64,000 bases of DNA from Paractinoplanes bogorensis (GTDB taxonomy: Bacteria; Actinomycetota; Actinomycetes; Mycobacteriales; Micromonosporaceae), in contig NZ_JAHKKG010000003.1 in NCBI RefSeq assembly GCF_018829635.1, positions 682,001 to 746,000 on the forward strand. Direction: 5' to 3'. Position numbers and translations under genes: made by a program. Below are positions 23,996 through 31,990 of this stretch, piece after piece; position 1 is the first letter of the stretch; each line of letters begins with the position of its first letter. The notes beneath the pieces are model-generated. The model saw only the letters and a list, made by a program, of their open reading frames with translations, made no database searches and was not told the DNA's origin.

Positions 23996-25904
23996 CGGCC
24001 GCCTCCTTCTCCTCGAGCCGGTCGACGTGGACGCACCGGCTGACACCGGTGACAGTGGGCGTCAGCGGGATCGGCGCGTGCGTGCAGTCGTCGGTGGCGA
24101 ACCGGCAGCGCCCGGCGAACCGGCACGACGACGGCCAGTCGGCCGGGGCGGGCACGGTTCCGCCGATCATCGGGAGCAGGACGCCCGGGGCGACCTTGGC
24201 CGGGATCGATTCCAGAAGCGCGGCCGAATACGGGTGCCGGGGCGCGGCGATCAGGTCGGCGGTGGGGGCGTCCTCGACGATCTGGCCCGCGTACATGACG
24301 ATCGCCCGGTCGCACACGTCGGCCAGCACTCCCCAGTCGTGGGTGACCAGGATCAGCGACATGCCCCGCTGATCGCGCAGGTCGACCAGCAGATCGAGCA
24401 CCCCGGCCTGCACCGACACGTCGAGCGCGGTGGTCGGCTCGTCGGCGATCAGCAGCTCGGGCTCGCCGGCCAGGGCGCGGGCGATGGCGACGCGCTGGGC
24501 CATGCCGCCCGACATCTCGTGCGGGTACTTCGTGTAGACCGCTTCCGGGTCGGGCAGCCGGACCGAGGCGAGGAGCTCGAGCGCGATCCGGCGAGCCTCG
24601 GACCGGGAGACACCCCGATGAGCCCGTACGGCCTCGGCGACCTGGCGCCCCGCGACGTGCAACGGGTCGAGGCTCGAGATCGGCTCCTGCGAGATGTAGG
24701 CGATCCGCTTGCCGCGCACCTTGTGCATCTGCTGCTCGCTGAGCCCGAGCAGGTCCTCCCCGCCCAGCGTCAGCCTGGCGGCCGAGATCGTCGCGCCCGG
24801 TGGCGGCACGCGCAGCAACCCGGACACGGTCATCGACTTGCCGCAGCCACTCTCGCCGACGATGCCGATCGTCTCGCCGCGGCCGACGTCGAAGCTGACC
24901 CCGTCGACCAGCGTGAGATCGCCGACCGCGACCGACAGGTCCTGCACCTCGAGCAGGATCTCGCGCCCCGCGGTTTGTGAGTACTCACTCACTAAAGCGG
25001 GGGCGGCCGCAGCGGGTGTGGCGGGCACGCGGCGCATCGTCGCGGCGAACGAGCGCCAACTGCTCAGCGACTTCCCGCCGGCGGTCGACTTGCTCGAATA
25101 GGTGTCGCGCAGCGCGATCCCCAGCAGCGTGAGACAGAGGCACATCAGCGCCACGATCCCGCCCGTCGGCACCAGCAGCCACTGCTGCCGGTTGATCGCC
25201 AGTTGCGCGTCCGACACCAGGTTGCCCCAGCTCGCCGCGGGCGGCAGCACACCCAGGTTGAGGAAGCCGAGCGACGCCTCGACCAGCATCGCGATGCCGG
25301 CGAACAGCGACACCTGGGTCAGCACCGGCCCGATCACGGCGGGCCGGATGTGCCGCCACAGGATCTGGAACGGCCCGAGCCCGGCCACCGTACCCGCGGC
25401 CACGTACGGTTCGGTGCGAGCGATCATGCTCACCCCGCGGACCACCCGCATCAGGCCGGCCGAGGCGAAGATGCCGAAGCTGACCATGGCGGCGGTCTCG
25501 CTGCGCCCGAACACGGCCAGCACCACCAGCAGCGTGATCAGCGCGGGAATCGACTGGATGACGTCGGCCACCCGCATCAGGATCGAGTCGACGATGCCGC
25601 CGATGGTGCCCGCGATCAGGCCGATCGAGACCCCGATGACCACGTACGTCACCACGGCCTGGAGCGTCCCGAAGAGGGTGACGCGTCCGCCGTACAGGAT
25701 GCGGCTCAGCACGTCGCGGCCGAGAGCGTCGGTGCCCAGCCAATGTGTGCCGCTGGGCCCGGACAGGATGTTGGCCAGGTCTTGCGCGTACGGGTCGTAG
25801 GGCGCGACGAGGCTCGCGAAGACGCACGCCAGCACGACCAGGGTGATGACGGCCAGGCAGGCGATCGCCAGCGGTTGCCGCAGCAGCCGGCGGAGGAGGA
25901 TCAC
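23976..25904 (-). CDS. Fused ABC transporter permease-ATPase (OppC-OppD type)
   Basis: 642 residues. Residues 1-270 are an OppC/DppC permease (first helix [38 protein letters not shown]-like loop around [14 protein letters not shown]). An alanine/proline linker spans about 275-310. Residues 315-640 are an OppD-type ATPase ([35 protein letters not shown]) with the cysteine-rich C-terminal motif [16 protein letters not shown]. Separate permease and ATPase chains are the rule, so this is a true gene fusion with no frameshift. It overlaps OppB by 4 bp and the OppF-like gene by 20 bp. Confidence 0.9.
   Translation of the reverse strand: MILLRRLLRQPLAIACLAVITLVVLACVFASLVAPYDPYAQDLANILSGPSGTHWLGTDALGRDVLSRILYGGRVTLFGTLQAVVTYVVIGVSIGLIAGTIGGIVDSILMRVADVIQSIPALITLLVVLAVFGRSETAAMVSFGIFASAGLMRVVRGVSMIARTEPYVAAGTVAGLGPFQILWRHIRPAVIGPVLTQVSLFAGIAMLVEASLGFLNLGVLPPAASWGNLVSDAQLAINRQQWLLVPTGGIVALMCLCLTLLGIALRDTYSSKSTAGGKSLSSWRSFAATMRRVPATPAAAAPALVSEYSQTAGREILLEVQDLSVAVGDLTLVDGVSFDVGRGETIGIVGESGCGKSMTVSGLLRVPPPGATISAARLTLGGEDLLGLSEQQMHKVRGKRIAYISQEPISSLDPLHVAGRQVAEAVRAHRGVSRSEARRIALELLASVRLPDPEAVYTKYPHEMSGGMAQRVAIARALAGEPELLIADEPTTALDVSVQAGVLDLLVDLRDQRGMSLILVTHDWGVLADVCDRAIVMYAGQIVEDAPTADLIAAPRHPYSAALLESIPAKVAPGVLLPMIGGTVPAPADWPSSCRFAGRCRFATDDCTHAPIPLTPTVTGVSRCVHVDRLEEKEAADAVTTA
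24977..24988. repeat. GTGAGTACTCAC palindrome at the OppC-OppD fusion linker
   Basis: Perfect 12-bp palindrome inside the coding linker between permease and ATPase, identical to the palindrome upstream of the cupin-TetR operon at 39933-39944. Here it encodes part of LVSEYSQ. Confidence 0.5.
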
Positions 25905-26842
25905 GACGCCCTCACCTTCGGGTTGACGTAGGAGACGAGCACGTCCAGCACCAGGAAGACGACGATCACGGCGAGCGTGTAGAAGACGACGATGCCCTGG
26001 ATGACCGGCAGGTCGTGCTGGGTGGTGGCGGTGACCGCGAGCGCGCCCAGCCCGCCCATGCCGAAGATCTGTTCCATCAGCACGGTGCCGCCGAGCAGGC
26101 CGACGAAGAGCAGGCCGACGACCGGCAGCAGCGGGGCGGCCGCGTTGCGCAGCGTGTGCACGAAGAGGATCCGGCCGACCGGGATGCCGTTGGCCCGCAG
26201 GCTCTTGACGAAGTCGGCCTTGAGCACGGTCAGCATCTCGCTGCGGGTGTTCAGCGCGAGCGACGCCATCGAGCCGACCATCAGCGCGATCACCGGCAGG
26301 AACAGCGACGCCACCCAGTCGCGGGGCGAGACCCCGAACGGCACGTAGCCGGAGACCGAGAACAGGCCGAGCTGCACGGCCAGGATCGCCAGCAGGATGG
26401 TGGCGAACCAGAAGTTGGGCACGCTCATCAGCAGGACCGAGAGGCCGTCGGTGATCCGGGCCGCGATGCCGCCCCGGATGGCGCTGAACGCGCCCAGGGC
26501 GATGCCCAGCACGACCGCGAACAGCAGGGCCGCGATGGCCAGCGACAACGTGATCGACATGCGACTGGCCAGCAGGGCGGTCACCGACTCGCCGTTGAAC
26601 AGCGACGAGCCGAGGTCGCCCCGGACGGCGTGGGCCAGCCAGTCCCCGTACTGGGAAAGAACTGGTCGGTTGGTTCCCAGCTGCTGCTCGACGCGCGCGA
26701 TCTGGTCGGGGGTGGCGCCGGTGCCCAGGATCGAGGCGGCGATGCTGCCCGGCGCGAAGGACGCCAGCACGAAGCTCAGGATCGAGACGATGAACAGGAG
26801 CGGGAGCGCGAGCAGGGCGCGGCCGCCGACGAGTCGTAACAC
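25901..26842 (-). CDS. ABC transporter permease (OppB/DppB type)
   Basis: About 313 residues. GTG 26842 is preferred because AGGGAG lies 5 bases upstream; a GTG at 26863 is also in frame but has no spaced RBS. Six helices in the BPD_transp_1 layout are visible, with LGTNRPVLSQYGDWLAHAVRG and the EAA loop VKSLRANGIPVGRILFVHTLRN. It pairs with the OppC half of the downstream fusion to form the channel. It is separated from the binding-protein gene by 64 bp that hold a strong hairpin. Confidence 0.92.
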   Translation of the reverse strand: MLRLVGGRALLALPLLFIVSILSFVLASFAPGSIAASILGTGATPDQIARVEQQLGTNRPVLSQYGDWLAHAVRGDLGSSLFNGESVTALLASRMSITLSLAIAALLFAVVLGIALGAFSAIRGGIAARITDGLSVLLMSVPNFWFATILLAILAVQLGLFSVSGYVPFGVSPRDWVASLFLPVIALMVGSMASLALNTRSEMLTVLKADFVKSLRANGIPVGRILFVHTLRNAAAPLLPVVGLLFVGLLGGTVLMEQIFGMGGLGALAVTATTQHDLPVIQGIVVFYTLAVIVVFLVLDVLVSYVNPKVRAS

Positions 26843-26871
26843 TGTTACTCCCTGTCTCTGCACCTTTCCGG

Positions 26872-26901
26872 CTGCGGCCGGGGGCGAACCCCCGGCCGCA
26901 G
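26872..26901 (-). terminator. Intercistronic hairpin between binding protein and permease genes
   Basis: Perfect 13-bp GC stem (26872-26884 with 26889-26901) and a CGAA/TTCG loop, located 5 bp after the substrate-binding gene stop and 30 bp before the permease start. There is no U-tract. It probably works as a partial terminator or mRNA 3'-end stabiliser that keeps binding protein in excess over permease. Confidence 0.75.
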
Positions 26902-26906
26902 GGGGA

Positions 26907-28451
26907 TCAGGCCGTGGCTTTCCAGGAGATGTAGTCGAACTGGCCGAGCAGGGCCGACTTGCCGACCTCGATGTTCTTCGAGTAGAGCGTCGCGGGAGCC
27001 TCGGCCACCGGGACGAACCAAGCCTTGCCGGTGATCAGCTTGTTGAACTCGACGGACAGTGCCGGGAGTTCGCTCTCGGAGGCCCGGGCGAGTTTCCCGT
27101 ACGCCGTGTCGACCTCGTCGTCCTTCGGGTGGAACGGGTTCCACACGTCGGCGTACGGGTCCTTGGTCAGCCGGACGGCGTCGAAGTAGACGTCGCCGAG
27201 CAGCGCGTAGCTGACCGCGCCGACCGAGTACTTCTTCTGCCCGACCTCGGTGAAGTAGCTGCCCGCGGTGATCGGCGTGATGGTCGTGTCGATCCCGACC
27301 GCCTTCCACTGCTGGGCCACGGCCTGGGCCATGTTGGCCGCGCCGGCGTCGGCCGCGTCGGTCGCCACGGTCAGCTTGAAGCCGCTCGGGAAGCCGCCCT
27401 CGGCCAGCAGCGCCTTGGCCTTGGCCGGGTCGTACGGATAGCCGCCGGCTAGCGACTCGTCGTAGCCGGTGGTGTTGTCCGGCACGAACTGGTCGAACGC
27501 CTTGTAGCGGGGCCCGAGCACCTTGGCCAGGTTGGGCCGGTCGATGGCGTACTGCATCGCCTGGCGCACCTTCTCGTTCTTGAGCGCCGGAGTGAGCGTG
27601 CCGTCGCGGTCCCAGATCATCAGGCCGGCGCCGAGACGCTGGCCGTCGGCGACGTCGACCCCGGCCGCCTCGGCCGTCGGCACCAGCGTGCCGTCGTTGA
27701 CCGTGGACACCTGGATCTGGCCCGCCTTGACCGCGTCGAGGGCCGTGGTCGCGCTCGAGAACACCCGCAGCACGATCTTCTTCCAGTGCTGGTTCGAGGT
27801 GTCGTAGTAGTTCGGGTTGGGCGTGAGCGTGTAGTGGTCGCCCGACACCGTGTTGGCCGCGTCCAGCGTGTACGGGCCGGCGCCGAAGGTCGCGGTGCCC
27901 ATCTTGGCCGGGTCGGTCAGCCCCGCCTTCGAGATGATCATGCCGTTGTTGCACTCGCCGTCGTTCGCGAGCAGCGTCTCCATGCCGATGAAGGGCTCGG
28001 CGTACTTGATCACGACGGTGGAGGCGTCGGACGCGGTGATCGACGTGAACGGCTTGAGGTAGCCCTGGTTGAGGCCGGGGGTGGTCTGGAAGTACTTCAG
28101 CGTGTCGACCACGCTCTGCGCGTTCAGCTCGGTGCCGTCGGCGAACTTCAGGCCGGACCGCATCTTGAGGGTGAACTCGGTGTTGTTGTTCGCGTAGGAC
28201 CACGACTCGGCCAGGCCCGGCCCGTACTTCCCGTCCGCCGTCACGTTGATCAGCGACGCGTAGGTCAGGGAGAACAGCGGCGAGGAGCAGTTCGTCGGCA
28301 GCGCCAGGCTGTTGATGCCGGGAGGGATCGCGACGGTCAGCGTGTCCGACGCCGTGCCGGTGGTCTGGTTCTGAGCCGAGGTGGTGCATGCGGAGAGCAT
28401 CACTATCGCGAGGCCGGCGACGAGCCCCCGGCGAAGTTTGGTTATCGCCAT
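26907..28451 (-). CDS. ABC transporter substrate-binding lipoprotein (SBP family 5)
   Basis: 514 residues from ATG 28451, with AGGAG 5-6 bases upstream. The signal peptide ends in a lipobox (VMLSAC, Cys about residue 22), so it is tethered outside the membrane. The body has the family-5 pattern: YASLINVTADGKYGPGLAESW, FTLKMRSGLKFADGTELNAQSVVDTL, VRQAMQYAIDRPNLAKVL. Family-5 proteins bind peptides, but also nickel, opines, sugars and other compounds. The downstream esterase, ligase and thiolase argue against a simple peptide. First gene of the operon, divergent from a FadR/GntR regulator. Confidence 0.93.
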   Translation of the reverse strand: MAITKLRRGLVAGLAIVMLSACTTSAQNQTTGTASDTLTVAIPPGINSLALPTNCSSPLFSLTYASLINVTADGKYGPGLAESWSYANNNTEFTLKMRSGLKFADGTELNAQSVVDTLKYFQTTPGLNQGYLKPFTSITASDASTVVIKYAEPFIGMETLLANDGECNNGMIISKAGLTDPAKMGTATFGAGPYTLDAANTVSGDHYTLTPNPNYYDTSNQHWKKIVLRVFSSATTALDAVKAGQIQVSTVNDGTLVPTAEAAGVDVADGQRLGAGLMIWDRDGTLTPALKNEKVRQAMQYAIDRPNLAKVLGPRYKAFDQFVPDNTTGYDESLAGGYPYDPAKAKALLAEGGFPSGFKLTVATDAADAGAANMAQAVAQQWKAVGIDTTITPITAGSYFTEVGQKKYSVGAVSYALLGDVYFDAVRLTKDPYADVWNPFHPKDDEVDTAYGKLARASESELPALSVEFNKLITGKAWFVPVAEAPATLYSKNIEVGKSALLGQFDYISWKATA

Positions 28452-28522
28452 ACCCACTCCTAATTCTTCGAGGACGTTCCGGCGGTCTCGGCGCTGTGAC
28501 CTGTACCACCAGGTGGCGTAAC

Positions 28523-28531
28523 GGTATGACC
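28523..28531. promoter_or_regulatory. Candidate GntR/FadR-type operator (left)
   Basis: GGTATGACC (GGT-N3-ACC), the core used by several FadR-subfamily regulators such as PdhR/LldR, 72 bp upstream of the binding-protein start. A second inverted repeat, CCACCAGGTGG, sits next to it at 28506-28516. Confidence 0.5.
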
Positions 28532-28687
28532 ACTTGCTCGCAATGGCAATACCGCCGACGGCCCGAATTCGAAGCCGCGCAAAACCGTCTTAATCGTGAT
28601 GGAAACCTCGGTAAGCCGTGTCGCGCCCGTAAAATCCGTCGACACTCTGTAACCAGATGGGCGGGAGTGGTGTACGCGTAGCGGTCG

Positions 28688-28720
28688 ATTGGTATGGTGC
28701 GTCATCACATTGGTAGTGCC
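28688..28720. promoter_or_regulatory. Candidate GntR/FadR operators (right), a pair spaced 21 bp
   Basis: ATTGGTATGGTG (from 28688) and ATTGGTAGTGCC (from 28709) are similar sites exactly 21 bp apart, two helical turns, 22 bp upstream of the regulator start. They share the GGT half-site with the left operator, which fits control of both divergent units plus autoregulation. Confidence 0.45.
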
Positions 28721-28741
28721 ACTTGCAGCACAGGGGGACCG

Positions 28742-29449
28742 ATGATCGTTCCGGCCGCGAGCTACGGCGACTCCGTCACCGACGCGCTCGTCGAGCGCCT
28801 GCGGTCGGTCGGGGTCGGCAAGCGCATCCCGGGCGAGCGTCTTCTCAGCGATGAGCTGGGCGTTTCCCGCACCCTGCTGCGCGATCGGCTGGGCACTCTC
28901 GAGGCGCTCGGTGTGCTGCGCCGCCAGACCGGTGCCGGCACCTACGTGCAGGAGCTCGACCCGTCCCGGCTGGGCAACGCGCTGACCATCGGGCTCGCGC
29001 TGTCACACCAGAGCACCGGTTCGCTGCAGTCCGTCCGGGTGGCGCTGGAACGCCAGGCCGCCCGCGAGGCGGCCGCGCAGCGTAACCATCTCGACATCGC
29101 CCACATGCACATCGCGCTCGACGTGATCGAGTCGAATCCCGACAGTGCCACCTCGGAACAGGCCGACTTCGACTTCCATGACGCCCTGCTGCGTGCCTCG
29201 GGCAACCCGTCGATCCGCTTCTTCGCCGACGCCCTGGGCGTGGCCCTGCGCCGCACGTTCTCCCAGCGCCGCGTCATCCTGGAACGGATCGACGGCTACC
29301 AGGAGATGGTGTGCCGGGTGCACCGCCCGATCCTCGAAGCCATCCTGGCCGGCGACGGTGCCACCGCCATGACCGCCGTCGACGCCCACTTCGACGCCTT
29401 CGACAACGCGGTGGCCGAGCTCGGCCTGCCCGCCCCCGGCGACGCCTAG
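28742..29449 (+). CDS. GntR family transcriptional regulator, FadR subfamily
   Basis: 235 residues from ATG 28742 (AGGGGG upstream). N-terminal winged helix: ALVERLRSVGVGKRIPGERLLSDELG and VSRTLLRDRLGTLEALGVLRRQ. The C-terminal FCD helical ligand domain carries the usual metal ligands in DFDFHDALLRASGN, the HRPILEAI histidine and DAHFDAF. FCD regulators commonly sense lactate, glycolate, gluconate or other organic acids (family knowledge). It is divergent from the 11-gene operon, with GGT-N3-ACC-like sites between them, so it very likely represses that operon until an intermediate accumulates. Confidence 0.93.
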   Translation: MIVPAASYGDSVTDALVERLRSVGVGKRIPGERLLSDELGVSRTLLRDRLGTLEALGVLRRQTGAGTYVQELDPSRLGNALTIGLALSHQSTGSLQSVRVALERQAAREAAAQRNHLDIAHMHIALDVIESNPDSATSEQADFDFHDALLRASGNPSIRFFADALGVALRRTFSQRRVILERIDGYQEMVCRVHRPILEAILAGDGATAMTAVDAHFDAFDNAVAELGLPAPGDA

Positions 29450-29569
29450 AGTTCGCCGTCCTCAGGTAAGGTCCATGCGCAGAACGGCCAGGTGGGCCTG
29501 CCTTGGGTCTTGACAAGGTGGGGTGAAATAGACGGGGCTCGCTTCCGACGTCGTACGGTGGGTGGTTCG

Positions 29570-31990
29570 GTGGGTTCCTGGTGGCGCAGGCGGGATCACA
29601 ACCTCGCCTTCAACGTGTTCGCGCTGCTCACGTGTGGTCTGGTGGCGGGGGTCGTGGTCGCCGCGGCGGCCTTCCCGGTGGCCGCCATGTCCGGGCTGAC
29701 GGCCAAGGCGGGCGGCGACGCGTTCGCCAGCCTGCCCGGTGAGCTCAAGGATTTCGCCTCGCCGCAGATCACCCGGGTCTACGCGTCCGACAACAAGACG
29801 CAGATCGCCCAGTTCTACGACGAGTTCCGCAGCGATGTGCCGCTCAAGGACATCTCGAAGCACATGGTCGCCGCGATGGTCGCCGCCGAGGACCGCGACT
29901 TCTACAACCACAACGGTGTCGACCTCAAGGGTGTCGCCCGCGCGGTGGTCAACAACAGCGGCAAGTCGGACTCCAAGCAGGGCGCCTCGACCATCACCAT
30001 GCAGTGGGTGCGGATGTCGCTGGCCTACTCGGCGACCAGCCCGTCCGAGGTCGTCAAGGCCACCGAGGACACGAACAAGCGCAAGGTCACCGAGATCAAG
30101 TACGCCATGCAGGTCGAGAAGAAGCTCTCCAAAGAGCAGATCATGGAGCGCTATCTCAACATGGCGCCGTTCGGCAAGGCGACCTACGGGATCTTCGCGG
30201 CCAGCAAGGTCTACTTCAACAAGAAGCCCAAGGACCTCACGGTCGGCCAGGCCGCCCTGCTCGCGGCCATCGTGCGGGCGCCGTCGTTCTACGACCCGAC
30301 CACCGCCAACGGCTACGACGAGATCCGCCAGCGCCGCAACAACTACGTCATCCCGGGCATGGTCGCCTCCGGCGCGATCACCGTGGCCGAGGGCGAGAAG
30401 GCCAAGAAGGAGGCCATCCCGCGCAAGGTGCAGCCGGTGCCCAACGGCTGTGTCTCGGTGGCCAACAACAACTGGGGCTTCTTCTGCGACTTCTTCTACC
30501 GCTGGTGGATGGAGCGGCCCGAGTTCGGCGCCACCGCGTTCGACCGCGAGCGGCGCCTGAAGAGCGGCGGCTACCGCATCCGCACCACGATCGACCTCAA
30601 GGCGACCGGGCAGGCCCGCGACCGGATCGCGCAGCAGATCAAGGAGAAGGACCAGAACGCGCTTCTGCTGGCGGCGGTCGAACCCCGTACGGGCAAAGTC
30701 AAACTGCTCTCGACCAACCGTAAGTACAAGCTCGACAACTCCAAGAACCCGCTCTCGTCCGACCCGGCCAAGCGGCGCCAGGGCGTCAAGGCGTCCTATC
30801 CCAACACGGTCAACCCGCTGATCAGCGGCGGCGGTGACATCACGGGCTACCAGGCCGGCTCGGTCATGAAGATCTTCACGATCATCGCGGCGCTGGAGAA
30901 GGGCTATCCGCTGCAATACACGATCAAGGCGGAGAAGTTCTACCGGTCCAAATACATCGTGTCGCGCAGCAGCGACTCGGCCTGCTCGGGCACCCACTTC
31001 TGGTGCCCGCAGAACTCGGGCGGTGGCGGCGAGGGCGTCTACGACATGTGGAGCGGGTTCGGCCGCTCGATCAACACGTACTTCGTGCCGCTCGAGGAAC
31101 GGGTCGGCGCGGACAAGGTGGTCGACGTCGCGAAGCGCTTCGGCATCAAGTTCCGCGTGCCTGAGGATGCCAAGCTCGCCTCGGACGGCTACTCGCACCA
31201 GTGGGGCGCGTTCACGCTCGGCGTCTCCGCCACCACGCCGCTCGACATGGCCAACGCGTACGCCACCCTGGCCGCCGACGGCCAGTACTGCGAACCCACC
31301 CCGATCGAGCAGATCACCACCCGCGACAACGAGAAGCTCGACATCGGCAAGCCGCACTGCGTGCAGGCGACCACGCCCGACGTGGCCCGCGCGGCGGTCG
31401 ACGCCGCCCGCTGCCCGGTCGGTGACCGCGCCCGTACGGGAAGCTGCGGTGGCGCCACGGCCCGGGCTGTCCGCGGTGTGGTCGGCCATCCGGTGTTCGG
31501 CAAGACCGGCACCACCGACAAGGACCGCACGGCTTCGCTCACCGCCGGCACGACGTCGCTGGTGGTCAGCGGTTACCTGGTCAACCCGGACTGGCAGGCG
31601 CACCGCGACCGGATGAGCCACGACACGGTCAACCCGGCCGTCTACCGCACGCTCGCCGATTACATGGAGGGCAAGCCGGACGTCCAGTTCAAACGGCCGG
31701 AGAACCGCAAGCTGATCTACGGCGATCAGCGGCGCATCCCGAACGTCGAGTGCGACTCGCTGCGCAGCGCCCGCAACCGGCTGGAAAATGCCGGCTTCTA
31801 CCCGGTGATCGGCGCCGAAGAGGTCGACTCGACCTGCCCGGCCGGCACCGCGGCGGGCACCGAGCCGAGCGGCCGGACGGTCAAGAACGGCGTCGTGGTG
31901 ATCAACGTCAGCAACGGCAAGGGCGCCACCCCGCCACCCGGCACCCCGGGCGCGCCGCCGACCACCGGCCCGCCCCGGCCGCCGCGTTGA
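29570..31990 (+). CDS. Class A penicillin-binding protein (GT51 + transpeptidase + PASTA)
   Basis: About 806 residues from GTG 29570 (GGTGG upstream); earlier in-frame GTGs at 29492 and 29558 are possible. One membrane helix near residues 15-35. The GT51 glycosyltransferase domain shows AAEDRDFYNHNG and QGASTITMQ. The transpeptidase shows the nucleophile S431 in SVMK, SIN at 500 and KTG at 645. A PASTA-like unit (VECDSLRSARNRLENAGF) and a proline-rich tail end the protein. It polymerises and cross-links peptidoglycan outside the membrane. The downstream lipid-kinase-like gene overlaps the stop. Confidence 0.92.
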   Translation: MGSWWRRRDHNLAFNVFALLTCGLVAGVVVAAAAFPVAAMSGLTAKAGGDAFASLPGELKDFASPQITRVYASDNKTQIAQFYDEFRSDVPLKDISKHMVAAMVAAEDRDFYNHNGVDLKGVARAVVNNSGKSDSKQGASTITMQWVRMSLAYSATSPSEVVKATEDTNKRKVTEIKYAMQVEKKLSKEQIMERYLNMAPFGKATYGIFAASKVYFNKKPKDLTVGQAALLAAIVRAPSFYDPTTANGYDEIRQRRNNYVIPGMVASGAITVAEGEKAKKEAIPRKVQPVPNGCVSVANNNWGFFCDFFYRWWMERPEFGATAFDRERRLKSGGYRIRTTIDLKATGQARDRIAQQIKEKDQNALLLAAVEPRTGKVKLLSTNRKYKLDNSKNPLSSDPAKRRQGVKASYPNTVNPLISGGGDITGYQAGSVMKIFTIIAALEKGYPLQYTIKAEKFYRSKYIVSRSSDSACSGTHFWCPQNSGGGGEGVYDMWSGFGRSINTYFVPLEERVGADKVVDVAKRFGIKFRVPEDAKLASDGYSHQWGAFTLGVSATTPLDMANAYATLAADGQYCEPTPIEQITTRDNEKLDIGKPHCVQATTPDVARAAVDAARCPVGDRARTGSCGGATARAVRGVVGHPVFGKTGTTDKDRTASLTAGTTSLVVSGYLVNPDWQAHRDRMSHDTVNPAVYRTLADYMEGKPDVQFKRPENRKLIYGDQRRIPNVECDSLRSARNRLENAGFYPVIGAEEVDSTCPAGTAAGTEPSGRTVKNGVVVINVSNGKGATPPPGTPGAPPTTGPPRPPR

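Noticed and set aside
24977-24988. Separate OppD gene starting at the GTG in the linker
   Set aside because: No RBS precedes it and the frame is continuous with the permease; a fusion is the simpler reading.
29510-29515. TTGACA as a promoter for the penicillin-binding protein
   Set aside because: No -10 hexamer lies 16-19 bases downstream; the only AT-rich hexamer is at spacing 9.
29492-29569. GTG 29492 as start of the penicillin-binding protein
   Set aside because: It lacks a spaced RBS and the extra 26 residues look non-conserved; kept as an alternative only.
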